A stretch of DNA of 64,000 nt. Source: Hallerella sp963652365. Its GTDB lineage: Bacteria; Fibrobacterota; Fibrobacteria; Fibrobacterales; Fibrobacteraceae. The DNA is taken from contig CAVJTH010000001.1 in NCBI GenBank assembly GCA_963652365.1, positions 1 to 64,000 on the forward strand, read 5' to 3'. The notes under the pieces are model-generated. The model searched no databases and had not been told where the DNA came from. It saw nothing but the letters and a program-made list of their open reading frames with translations. The position numbers and the translations under genes were made by a program. This document shows, in pieces, positions 32,682 to 41,289 of the stretch (within the stretch, counting starts at the first letter, position 1; each line of letters starts with the position of its first letter).

Positions 32682-35600
32682 GTGAATATCGTTTTTTTAG
32701 ATATTGAAGTTTGTGCTTCCAGTGGGAGAATTGCCGATCTTGGCGCGGTCGATTCCCTGGATCGGACAATTCATACGCCGAGTCAGGGAGATTTTCTGAA
32801 TTTTGTGAAGGATGCGGAATACGTTGGCGGCCATAACGTTTTGAATCACGATCTTCAGTATCTAAAACTCATGAAGCTGGATAAAAAGAAGGTTATCGAC
32901 ACGCTCTATCTTTCTCCGCTGATGTTTCCCATGCGGCCTAGCCACAAGTTGCTGAAAGACGAAAAGATTCTGAGCGACGCTTTGAACAACCCCTTGCTGG
33001 ATGCGGAAAAGTCCAGGGAATTGTTCCATGACGAAGTGAACGCCTTCAATGCGCTCGATAGCGAATTGAAGGATATCTATTTCAAGCTGTTGAAGGATTC
33101 AAGGGAGTTCAAGGGATTTTTTGACTATGTCGGCTTGAAAGAAGAAGACAAGGGATTTTTCGACAATCTTCTTTTGGCGAGGTCCAGTACCAGGAACCTT
33201 GCAAAACAGATTCAAGATCGATTTGCCGGCTTGATTTGCGAAAACGCCAAGGTGGAATCGTTCGCGACGGAACATCCGATAGAACTGGCCTATGCGTTGT
33301 CCGTGATCAACCTTCAGGACAAGCGTTCCATTGCACCGGCCTGGGTGCTGCGAAACTATCCATTCACCGAGAACATCCTTTTCTTCTTGCGCAACAATCC
33401 GTGCCACGAGCCCACATGCGCTTATTGCAAAAGCAATCTGGATGTCCGCAGAAAATTGAAAGAGATTTTTGGGTATGACAGCTTTAGAACCTACGGTGGC
33501 GAACCTCTGCAGGAACAGGCTGCCGCAGCGGCTGTCAATGACGAATCCCTGTTGGCCATTTTCCCGACGGGGGGCGGAAAGTCCATTACATTCCAGTTGC
33601 CGGCCTTGATGGCAGGCGAAAGCTACAAGGGATTGACGGTCGTGATTTCGCCCTTGCAGTCCTTGATGAAGGACCAGGTAGATAACCTGAGTTCAAAGGG
33701 GATTGTGGATGCGGTAACCATCAACGGCTTGCTGGATCCAATTGAACGCGCGGAGTCCATTAAGCGCGTGGCCACCGGAATGGCGTCCTTGCTGTACATT
33801 TCACCGGAGTCTTTGCGTTCCCGCACAATCGAAAAGCTGTTGCTCTCCAGGCAGATCACGCGGTTTGTGATCGACGAGGCCCACTGTTTTTCGAGCTGGG
33901 GGCATGATTTTCGCGTGGACTACCTCTATATCGGAGATTTCATCAAAAACATCCAGGCGAAAAAGTCTGAAACAAGAAGAATTCCCGTATCCTGCCTTAC
34001 CGCAACGGCAAAGCAGAAAGTGGTGCAGGATATTTGCGATTATTTCAAGAAAAGGCTAAATCTCGATTTGAGGATTTTTGCCACAAGGGCGACTCGCGCA
34101 AATCTTGCCTATCACGTAATCTATCAAGAAGACGACGAACAAAAATACAAGACTTTGCGGTCGTTGATCGAAGCAAGGACCTGTCCGACCATTGTCTATG
34201 TTTCCAGGACAAGGAAAACCCATGAACTGGCAGAAAAACTGAGCAAGGATGGATTTGCGGCTTTGCCATTTAACGGCAAAATGGAAGCCGGCGAAAAGGT
34301 GGAAAACCAGGAAGCGTTCATTGGCGGCAAGGTTCAAGTCATCGTCGCCACGTCTGCGTTCGGAATGGGCGTTGACAAATCGGATGTACAGCTTGTTGTC
34401 CATTACGAAATTTCGGATTCTCTTGAAAACTATGTTCAGGAAGCGGGTCGCGCAGGGCGAGACCAGAGCTTGCAGGCGGAATGTTACGTTCTTTTCAACG
34501 AAAGCGATTTGGACAGGCATTTCTTGCTGCTGAATCAGACGAAGCTCAGCATGGGCGAAATCCAGCAGGTGTGGAAGGCAATCAAGAACCTCACAAGGAA
34601 CAGGACGGTGCTAAAGCGCTCGCCTCTTGAAATCGCAAGAGAAGCGGGCTTTGACGACCCCAATGGCGACATGGAAACTCGCGTGAAAACGGCGATTCTC
34701 GCTTTGGAAGAAGCGGGTTACATCGAACGCAGGCAGAACTGTCCCCGGGTTTACGCCACAGGCATTCTGGTTTCGAATATGGACGAGGCTCGTAACAAGA
34801 TCACGGCATCAAGCATGCTTGACGAAACGCAGAAAGAAAACGCCATTCGAATTGTCAGACTTCTGATTTCGGAACGAAGCGTTTCAAAGGGCAAGGGTGA
34901 TGAAGCTGAATCCCGCATTGATTACATTGCGGATATCCTCGGCCTGGAATGTCGCGTCGTTCAAGAAACGGTCCAGCTTTTACGTGCAGAAAATATCCTG
35001 GCAGATTCCAAGGACTTGACCGCTTACATCAAGAAAGGGGATGGCGAAAACAAGTCAAGACTGGTGGTAAAGCATTTCGAGGCGCTTGAAAAATTCTTGA
35101 TTTCAAAATTGAGAGAAGGAAAAACCGTATTCAATCTCAAGGAACTGAATGAAGAAGCCGCCGTGAATGGAATAAAAAAGGCCAATGTGAAGGACTTCAA
35201 GACAATTCTTTTCTTCTGGATGATCGATGGTCTCATTGAAAGGAACTACTGTTCGGATATCGGCACGAAAATCGAATTGAAAGTCTCTCCCCAAAACCTG
35301 GAAAGCGACTTTAGGCGCCGAGTGCAATTGTCTCTTTTTGTTGTCGATCGGCTTTACCAGGCAAATGCCGATACCAAGACGAATTCCCGTGAAGAAGCCC
35401 TGATTCGATTCTCCGAAAAAGAATTGTTGAGCGCATACGAAAAGCAGGTTTCTCTATTTGCCAACGAACCTGTATCCTACAAGGAACTCGAAAAGTCCCT
35501 TCTATATCTTTCCAAGATCAATTCCTTGCAGCTGGAAGACGGATTCCTGGTCCTCTACAATGCGCTTGAAATTCATCGAATCGAAAAGAGCAACTTGATC

Positions 35601-37526
35601 AAGTACAAAGTCGATGACTATGAAAAATTGAATAATTTCTACCAGATGAAAATGCAGCAAATCCACATTGTGGGTGAATACGCCAACATGATGGTGCGCG
35701 ACAGCAAGCAGGCTCAAACTTTCGTAAGCGATTATTTCGCTCTTGACTACAAGATGTTCCTGAACAAGTATTTCAAGGGCAACCGAATGGATGAAATCAA
35801 CCACAACATTACTCCCGAAAGGTATCACGAAATTGTGGATTCTCTTTCGGAACGTCAAAAGCGAATTATCGAAGACAGGAACAGCCAATACATCATGGTT
35901 GCGGCGGGCCCGGGAAGCGGAAAGACCCGTGTACTCGTCCATAAGCTGGCGTCGTTGATGCTCTTGGAAGACGTGAAGCACGAACAGCTGCTGATGCTCA
36001 CGTTCTCTCGCAGCGCGGCCATGGACTTCAAGGAAAAGCTCCACAAGCTGATTGGGAACGCGGCCTCTTTCTTGGCGGCCAAGACCTTCCATTCCTATGC
36101 CTTTGACTTGCTCGGTACAATGGGCGATTTGGACAAGGCCAAATCGGCCGTAGAGACGGCGGTCGCAAAAATCAAGGAAGGCGAAATCGAACACAGCAAG
36201 ATAACCAGGAAAGTCCTGGTTATTGACGAAGCTCAGGATATGGATGAACACCAGTTTGCCCTGGTTCAGGCCTTGATTGAAGAAAATGAAGACATGCGAG
36301 TCATTGCCGTAGGCGACGATGACCAGAATATTTTTGAAGGCGTTCACCAAAAGGCGGGTTCAAGGTCTGTCGACTTGAATCGCTTCGTCGATCTTTACAA
36401 GGCTAAAAAATATGAACTGGTCGAAAATTACCGCAGCGTCAAGAAGATTGTCGATTTTACGAACTTATTCGTTCAGGATATTCCGAATCGCTTGAAGATG
36501 AATCCGATCAAGGCTGTTTCCGATGGGGAAGGGGCGGTAAGAATTCGAAAGTTCGATTCGCCGAATATGGAATATCCCATCGCCAGGCACTTGAAAGAGT
36601 ATCCCCCGCAAGGGACTGTCTGTGTTTTAACCCAGACGAACGACGATGCCTTGAAAATGATGGCTCTCCTGAATCACGAAAACATCAAGGCAAAGCTGAT
36701 TCGGGATAGCGACGGATTTTCGCTCTACGACCTTGTTGAGTTCAGAGACTTTGCGAGATGGCTCTCTCGCAACGAGAATCCTGTCATCGGCTCCGATGAA
36801 TGGCGCGCGTCCATCGGCAGGCTTGAAGACGTTTATCAAAAGAGCGCCTTGCTGCCTATCTGTTTAAAGGCTCTTGACGTTTATCGAAAGCATAACGATC
36901 GCCTTTATCGAAACGATTTGAAACTGTTTTTGATGGAATCGAAAATTTCCGACTTTGAATGCGGTAAAAGGAACGAAGTCGTCGTTTCCACGATTCACAA
37001 GGCGAAAGGTCGCGAATTTGACAGAGTCTATACCATGATCAAGGACCAAAGGGCAGGAAGCGAGCAAGGCCGCCGTGTATTGTATGTAGGCTTTACCCGT
37101 GCAAAAAAGCAACTGTATGTTTTCCATTGCTGCCCCTTCCTGGATAAGTACGCTCCCGTAATGGAAGAAAGGACGATGTATCCGGAACCCGCAGAAATCA
37201 TTTTCCAGTTCGGTCACAAGGATATGTGGCTTGATTACTTTTATGGAGAAAAAAGCGGTGAAGGCGATGGGCTAAAAAGACGCATCTTCAAATTACGCAG
37301 TGGAGACTCGCTGAAGTATTTCCGTGGAGGATTGTACGACGACAGTGGCTCGAAAAATCCTGTCGCCGTATTGTCAAGAACCGCGCGAGAAAAGATTTCC
37401 CATTTGAATGACTTGGGATATTCGGTAAAACTGGTTCGAATCCGCTATGTGGTCGCCTGGCGCAATAAGGAACGCGAAAAGCTTTGCCCGATTATTCTGC
37501 CGGAAATCGAACTGGCAAGGAAATGA
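32682..37526 (+). CDS. DEDD exonuclease-RecQ-UvrD triple fusion
   Basis: A single 1614-residue chain with three enzyme modules. Residues 1-115 resemble a DEDD 3'-5' exonuclease: FLDIE (Asp7, Glu9), HNVLNHD (Asp57) and NPLLDAEKSRELF (Asp107). Residues about 270-700 are a RecQ helicase: FPTGGGKS near 293, DEAH near 397, and the FGMGVDKSDVQ...QEAGRAGRD block near 560-595. From about 1060 there is a UvrD/Rep-like SF1 helicase: AAGPGSGKT near 1075, DEAQD near 1180, GDDDQNIF near 1210, STIHKAKGREFD near 1435 and YVGFTRAKKQL near 1468. Both helicases retain catalytic residues. The start is GTG. Composition is more AT-rich than the neighbours. A DNA-end processing, recombination or defence role is inferred. 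Confidence 0.88.
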   Translation: MNIVFLDIEVCASSGRIADLGAVDSLDRTIHTPSQGDFLNFVKDAEYVGGHNVLNHDLQYLKLMKLDKKKVIDTLYLSPLMFPMRPSHKLLKDEKILSDALNNPLLDAEKSRELFHDEVNAFNALDSELKDIYFKLLKDSREFKGFFDYVGLKEEDKGFFDNLLLARSSTRNLAKQIQDRFAGLICENAKVESFATEHPIELAYALSVINLQDKRSIAPAWVLRNYPFTENILFFLRNNPCHEPTCAYCKSNLDVRRKLKEIFGYDSFRTYGGEPLQEQAAAAAVNDESLLAIFPTGGGKSITFQLPALMAGESYKGLTVVISPLQSLMKDQVDNLSSKGIVDAVTINGLLDPIERAESIKRVATGMASLLYISPESLRSRTIEKLLLSRQITRFVIDEAHCFSSWGHDFRVDYLYIGDFIKNIQAKKSETRRIPVSCLTATAKQKVVQDICDYFKKRLNLDLRIFATRATRANLAYHVIYQEDDEQKYKTLRSLIEARTCPTIVYVSRTRKTHELAEKLSKDGFAALPFNGKMEAGEKVENQEAFIGGKVQVIVATSAFGMGVDKSDVQLVVHYEISDSLENYVQEAGRAGRDQSLQAECYVLFNESDLDRHFLLLNQTKLSMGEIQQVWKAIKNLTRNRTVLKRSPLEIAREAGFDDPNGDMETRVKTAILALEEAGYIERRQNCPRVYATGILVSNMDEARNKITASSMLDETQKENAIRIVRLLISERSVSKGKGDEAESRIDYIADILGLECRVVQETVQLLRAENILADSKDLTAYIKKGDGENKSRLVVKHFEALEKFLISKLREGKTVFNLKELNEEAAVNGIKKANVKDFKTILFFWMIDGLIERNYCSDIGTKIELKVSPQNLESDFRRRVQLSLFVVDRLYQANADTKTNSREEALIRFSEKELLSAYEKQVSLFANEPVSYKELEKSLLYLSKINSLQLEDGFLVLYNALEIHRIEKSNLIKYKVDDYEKLNNFYQMKMQQIHIVGEYANMMVRDSKQAQTFVSDYFALDYKMFLNKYFKGNRMDEINHNITPERYHEIVDSLSERQKRIIEDRNSQYIMVAAGPGSGKTRVLVHKLASLMLLEDVKHEQLLMLTFSRSAAMDFKEKLHKLIGNAASFLAAKTFHSYAFDLLGTMGDLDKAKSAVETAVAKIKEGEIEHSKITRKVLVIDEAQDMDEHQFALVQALIEENEDMRVIAVGDDDQNIFEGVHQKAGSRSVDLNRFVDLYKAKKYELVENYRSVKKIVDFTNLFVQDIPNRLKMNPIKAVSDGEGAVRIRKFDSPNMEYPIARHLKEYPPQGTVCVLTQTNDDALKMMALLNHENIKAKLIRDSDGFSLYDLVEFRDFARWLSRNENPVIGSDEWRASIGRLEDVYQKSALLPICLKALDVYRKHNDRLYRNDLKLFLMESKISDFECGKRNEVVVSTIHKAKGREFDRVYTMIKDQRAGSEQGRRVLYVGFTRAKKQLYVFHCCPFLDKYAPVMEERTMYPEPAEIIFQFGHKDMWLDYFYGEKSGEGDGLKRRIFKLRSGDSLKYFRGGLYDDSGSKNPVAVLSRTAREKISHLNDLGYSVKLVRIRYVVAWRNKEREKLCPIILPEIELARK

Positions 37527-37629
37527 ACTGTCGCCATGCGAGAACAAGGCGCTTCATGAAATCCCCGAAGAGAACTTCCCCATCCAAATCGCTTGAAGGC
37601 AGGGAATCTTGCAAAGGCCTTGATAAAGG

Positions 37630-38286
37630 CTACGGCCACACGAACGTGCCGTTCAGGTCCTTTTCTCCGTTGTCTATCAAGATGTCCTGCCCCGTGCAGT
37701 TCTTGTTTACGACGGTGAGAAAGTAAATCCATTCGGCGATGTCTTCGGGGCTTGCCCAGCGCTTGAGCGGGGTTACGTCCATGATCTTTTGCCAGAGCTC
37801 TTCGTTGCGCATCACGGGAAGGTTCAGATCGGTGGTGACGCCGCCCGGCGAGATGCTGTTGCAGGTCGCGCCGAACTTGGCGAGCCTTGTCGCTGCATTT
37901 TTCATGTAGGCGAGAAGCCCTCCCTTGGAGGCGGAATACTCGGGAAACTCCGCACCGGAATGCGCCGACGCCGATGCGACGATCAGGACGGATTTGATCG
38001 CGGGCTGGAATGCGTATCTTTCGACGAAGCGCATCGAACCTTTGAGATTCACGTCGATGTCGCGCCCGGAATTCTGGACCCCCGCGTTGCTCACGACGAT
38101 ATCTGCGGCGGTCGGGACTTCGGGCAGGGAATCTCGGGAGACGTCGCAGACGAGATGTGCGTAATTCCTGTGTTGGAGGCTTGCGTCCAGAATGTCGAAC
38201 CCGAAAACGCGCGCGCCGCCTGCCAGGAACTTTTCCGCTACGGCCTTGCCGATTCCGCGGCTCGTGCCGCTGACGAATACGTTCAT
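37630..38286 (-). CDS. short-chain dehydrogenase/reductase in a preQ1-controlled operon
   Basis: A 218-residue NAD(P)-dependent SDR. The cofactor loop is SGTSRGIG (TG-x3-G-x-G type), NAG appears in VVSNAGVQN, the catalytic Ser is in VASASAHSG, and the Tyr-x3-Lys is YSASK. The C-terminal SPGGVTTDL and substrate loop are present, so it should be active. It starts at 38286, overlapping the transporter stop by ATGA. Because it shares the transporter's riboswitch-controlled message, a role linked to queuosine or its precursors is inferred, though no SDR is part of the classical pathway. The reaction and substrate are unknown. Confidence 0.85.
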   Translation of the reverse strand: MNVFVSGTSRGIGKAVAEKFLAGGARVFGFDILDASLQHRNYAHLVCDVSRDSLPEVPTAADIVVSNAGVQNSGRDIDVNLKGSMRFVERYAFQPAIKSVLIVASASAHSGAEFPEYSASKGGLLAYMKNAATRLAKFGATCNSISPGGVTTDLNLPVMRNEELWQKIMDVTPLKRWASPEDIAEWIYFLTVVNKNCTGQDILIDNGEKDLNGTFVWP

Positions 38287-39047
38287 GTCTTCCCTTCCTT
38301 GGACAGGAGATATTCCTTTCCGACTCCCTGGGATTCCCACGCGCGGCAGATCCGATAGCCAAGCGGGCTGAAGACGATTTCGCAGAGGAGTTCCATCACC
38401 GCTCCCGTGAGCGAGCAGACGAGAACCTGCGTCATGGTCCATCCGAAGAAAATGTGGCTGACGATGCAGGCGAACAGGAAGTTATCGACAAACTGGGCGA
38501 GCATCGTCGAGGGGAAGGAGCGGATGGCGAAGTTCCTGAAATTCCGGGAAACGGTCCGTCTGGATATCCAGTGGTTCGCCGCGGAATTGACGAATGACGA
38601 AACGAACATGGCGATCGCGGAGCCGAGGACGACATACCAGGTGCCGCCAAATGTCGCGTTTAGGGCGTCGTTTGCCAGTTGCGCCTTTTCCGGGCTGGAA
38701 TCCGCATAGCTGTAAAATTCTCCCCACATTCCCGGCGCATGGGAAAGCAGGTGAAACAGAAGAAATGCGCACAGATTGACGAACAGGGCGAGCAGGGAAA
38801 TCTTCACCGCCGCCTTGGCGCCGAACCGCTTGCAGATCATGTCCATGCACAGGAACGAAACCCAGCTGAGCGTAAACCCGCAATCGAGGGCGAGATACCG
38901 GAACGAAACCAGCTCCTTGTTGGCGAGCAGGTTCATGCACACCACGGAAAGGATAAAAAGGCTGACGACTAGAGAGGGAATATTCCGCAGGAGGAGAACA
39001 TAATCGGTCCATTCGCGGCGAAACCAATCGGAAATTTTCTGTTTCAT
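38283..39047 (-). CDS. yhhQ: queuosine precursor transporter (YhhQ/VUT family)
   Basis: A 254-residue inner-membrane protein with about six hydrophobic segments. It shows VUT-family motifs: VSFLCMDMICKRFGAKAAVKIS early on, and VNSAANHWISRRTV, RSFPSTMLAQFVDNFLFACIVS and TGAVMELLCEIVFSPLGYRI later. Family members import preQ0/preQ1 or queuine for tRNA queuosine synthesis. That identity is supported independently by the preQ1-I riboswitch directly upstream. The ATG lies immediately after the aptamer with no separate Shine-Dalgarno sequence. It is translationally coupled to an SDR gene. Fibrobacter-type cells may therefore salvage preQ1 rather than make it. Confidence 0.92.
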   Translation of the reverse strand: MKQKISDWFRREWTDYVLLLRNIPSLVVSLFILSVVCMNLLANKELVSFRYLALDCGFTLSWVSFLCMDMICKRFGAKAAVKISLLALFVNLCAFLLFHLLSHAPGMWGEFYSYADSSPEKAQLANDALNATFGGTWYVVLGSAIAMFVSSFVNSAANHWISRRTVSRNFRNFAIRSFPSTMLAQFVDNFLFACIVSHIFFGWTMTQVLVCSLTGAVMELLCEIVFSPLGYRICRAWESQGVGKEYLLSKEGKT

Positions 39048-39081
39048 TTTGTTTTTTAAGGAAGGTTAGACAAGGACTTCC
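39048..39081 (-). promoter_or_regulatory. preQ1-I riboswitch
   Basis: Read on the minus strand from 39081, the 34 bases match the class I aptamer position by position. P1 is GGAAG paired with CTTCC (5 bp). The 12-base loop starts with U6, keeps C8, and ends with A16-C17, C17 being the ligand-pairing cytosine. Six consecutive A residues (A25-A30) follow. Pseudoknot P2 is UUG (9-11) with CAA (31-33), a compensated version of the Bacillus UAG/CUA pairing. The ATG follows at the next base after A34, so ligand binding would cover the start codon and block translation. Confidence 0.85.
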
Positions 39082-39382
39082 GGAAAAATTCTGCGACATC
39101 GCAAAATTCTAACGGCGAAAATATAGCTAAATCGATGGGGATGGCTAGTTAACGGTCGAGAGGAAACAGGAATCCGTCGAGGGTGAAGCGTGGAGTGTCG
39201 AGAGTGGAGTTCCGCGGACATCTAGGTCCTAGCGTGAAGCGGCACTCGGCGCCAGGTTCTGACTTTCTGTCCTTGCCGCCACACTCGGAAGGGACGATGA
39301 TTTTCCAAAAAGGTCGAATCGCTTTCCGGTCCCATCTGGATTTTTGTCCCGGAGTTTCCAATTATTGTATTTTTAATCCCAG
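39082..39382. other. intergenic leader and repeat region
   Basis: Upstream of the riboswitch, a hairpin TGCGA-TG-TCGCA spans 39091-39102 and a -7-like TATATTTT lies on the minus strand at 39118-39125, probably the yhhQ promoter. Further on is dispersed-repeat copy D. No gene is seen. The last bases (TATTTTTA near 39369) may be the lptC -7 element. Confidence 0.45.
39199..39242 (+). repeat. dispersed intergenic repeat, copy D
   Basis: Core GCGGACATCTAGGTCCTAGC at 39214-39233 with GAGAGTGGAGTTCC before and GTGAAGCGG after, matching copy A in order and flanks. Confidence 0.75.
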
Positions 39383-40045
39383 ATGGCACATTTTTTGCTA
39401 AGCACCGTCGGCTCGCTCTTGCGGACGCTTTCCTGCGTCGGCGTTCTGGCGCTGTTCCTGCTTTCCGCCTGCGAAGACCCCGAAGAGGATTTGCCGGTTG
39501 AAGGCGAAGCGGTCGAGCGTCCGATGATGCTCTTTACGGATACGACGCTCCTCGATTTCTACGAAAAGGAAAAGCTTTCCTGGAAGGTGAAGACGGCGTA
39601 TCTCGAACGCTGGGGCGGAACGGAAAAGATCTTCGCGAAACCGATTCTCGTCGATATCTTCGATTCGATCGGGGAGCGTTCCGCCTTCTTGCGCGCGGAT
39701 TCGGGAACGCTTGACAGCCGGATGAACTATGTCTATGCCTACGGACACGTCTATGCGATTACGCCCAAAGGCGCTTCGGTCCGGGCGGATTCCCTTTTGT
39801 GGAACAAGAAGGACAACCTGGTCAGGACGGAAAGCTTCGTCCGCGTGGTGAACGAAGACGGCGACGTGCTGCAGGGAAAGGGTTTCGAAAGCGACGCCAA
39901 GATGGAAAACTGGCACATCCTTTCGGACGTGACGGGGATCTTCCAGGATGCCGCCAAGCGTATCAAGGAAGAGGATGAACGGCAGAACGCGGAACATCTG
40001 GAGGCTCCGGTGCCACACAAGCCTCCGACCGGGAGGCCCCGGTGA
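39383..40045 (+). CDS. lptC: LptC-like LPS export protein, lipoprotein form
   Basis: A 220-residue periplasmic bridge component of LPS transport. The order of genes (lptC-lptA-lptB-rpoN) and the beta-jellyroll pattern (LRADSGTLDSRMNYVYAYGHVYAITPKGASVRADSLLWNKKDNLVRTESFVRVVNEDGDVLQGKGFESDAKM) identify it. The N-terminus ends in a lipobox LLSAC (Cys30) rather than the simple membrane anchor of E. coli LptC, so it is probably lipid-anchored. The C-terminal tail is charged. It overlaps lptA by GTGA. Confidence 0.87.
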   Translation: MAHFLLSTVGSLLRTLSCVGVLALFLLSACEDPEEDLPVEGEAVERPMMLFTDTTLLDFYEKEKLSWKVKTAYLERWGGTEKIFAKPILVDIFDSIGERSAFLRADSGTLDSRMNYVYAYGHVYAITPKGASVRADSLLWNKKDNLVRTESFVRVVNEDGDVLQGKGFESDAKMENWHILSDVTGIFQDAAKRIKEEDERQNAEHLEAPVPHKPPTGRPR

Positions 40046-41289
40046 ATCTTCGGCTGTCGATGCTCGGGATCTTTCTGTGCGGGCTTCTTTCGCAGGTTGC
40101 CGCGCAGACGTCTCCGCTCGTGATGCGGCATGCCGACAGTCTCGCCGCGATGCGCAAGGCGGGATTCCTTCTCTTGAACGGGCGGGTCCGCTTTACGCAT
40201 GATTCCATCGAGTTTCGAACGGGTCGCGCCACGTGGAACAAGAACGCGGACCAGGTCGATTGCGAGGGAAACTTCGTCTTTACGCACCCCGACGGCTACA
40301 TCAAGGCGAAAAGCGGCAGCTACCGCCGCAAGACGGAAATCGCGACGGCGAAAGGTTCGGTCGAGGCCAAGGATTCCGCGGGCGCCTATGCCTTCTTCGG
40401 AAACCACCTGGTTTACGACAAGAAGAAGAAAATCCTGACGCTCACCCGAAAGCCTCTTCTGCATCAATACCAGCTCCAGAAGGACGGGAAGATCGACACG
40501 ACGGCTGTCCGGGCGGAATTCATCTCGTTCGACCAGAACGCGGAATTTGCCAAGGCGTTCGAAAATGTCGTCATCACGCAGGGCGAAATGGTGGTGACAT
40601 GCGATTCGGGCTATCTCGACAAGCGGCAGGGCTGGGTTTCGCTCAAGGGAAATCCCAAGTTTACCATGGACGGCTACGAGCTGACCGGCGATTCCATCTA
40701 TCTGACGATCGATACGGAAAAACGGACGCTCAAGAGCGCGCTGGTCGTACGAAATGCCCACGGGAAGCAGCACGAAAGGGGCAAGCGGGGAAAGCCCGAC
40801 CAGTTTACGGAAGCGGTTGGCGACACGCTCTACGCGGAATTCGCAAACGACAAGATCCAGCGTCTTTACGTGAACCTCAATGCGCACGGTTCCTTTTACG
40901 AAGCGGATTTCGCCGATTACAGAAACAGCATGGACGGCGGAAGGCTCGACCTCTCCTTTCGAAACGGCAAGCTGCAAGGCGCGCTGATTTCGGGCGAAGC
41001 GCAAAGTACGTATTTCCACATCGGGGAAAAGCAGCGCGTTATCGAGGGAAAGAACGAGGCCGCGGGAGATACCATCCGAATCGCGTTTGACGAGGGAAAG
41101 GTGCGACATCTCAAGCTTGCGGGGACTAAAACGCTCGCCAGCGGACGATACATCGATCTGTCCAGGCAGAACATCTTGCCGAAGGAACCCGAAAGCGCGA
41201 GCGATTCCTCCAAGGCGGTTTCGCCGGAAAACCTCAAGCCGCCAAAAGGCGAAACGAGCGTTCCGGCAAGAAGGAAGGAAAAAAGATGA
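40042..41289 (+). CDS. lptA: LptA/OstA-like LPS transport protein
   Basis: A 415-residue exported OstA-fold protein (signal peptide ending LLSQVAAQ) that would form the periplasmic bridge carrying LPS. The repeated strand pattern V-y-d...D...g-A...k...v-a-GnV is seen several times (LNGRVRFTHDSIEFRTGRATWNKNADQVDCEGNFVF; VEAKDSAGAYAFFGNHLVYDKKKKILTLT). It is more than twice the length of E. coli LptA and has a proline/lysine-rich tail, a form seen in FCB genomes. The start is GTG at 40042 inside a GTGA overlap, and the end overlaps lptB by ATGA. Confidence 0.85.
   Translation: MNLRLSMLGIFLCGLLSQVAAQTSPLVMRHADSLAAMRKAGFLLLNGRVRFTHDSIEFRTGRATWNKNADQVDCEGNFVFTHPDGYIKAKSGSYRRKTEIATAKGSVEAKDSAGAYAFFGNHLVYDKKKKILTLTRKPLLHQYQLQKDGKIDTTAVRAEFISFDQNAEFAKAFENVVITQGEMVVTCDSGYLDKRQGWVSLKGNPKFTMDGYELTGDSIYLTIDTEKRTLKSALVVRNAHGKQHERGKRGKPDQFTEAVGDTLYAEFANDKIQRLYVNLNAHGSFYEADFADYRNSMDGGRLDLSFRNGKLQGALISGEAQSTYFHIGEKQRVIEGKNEAAGDTIRIAFDEGKVRHLKLAGTKTLASGRYIDLSRQNILPKEPESASDSSKAVSPENLKPPKGETSVPARRKEKR

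Noticed and set aside
27283..37526. Gabija-like defence pair (OLD nuclease with UvrD helicase)
   Set aside because: The two genes are 3.6 kb apart, on opposite strands, with potassium-transport and carrier genes between, and the helicase is a triple fusion rather than GajB.
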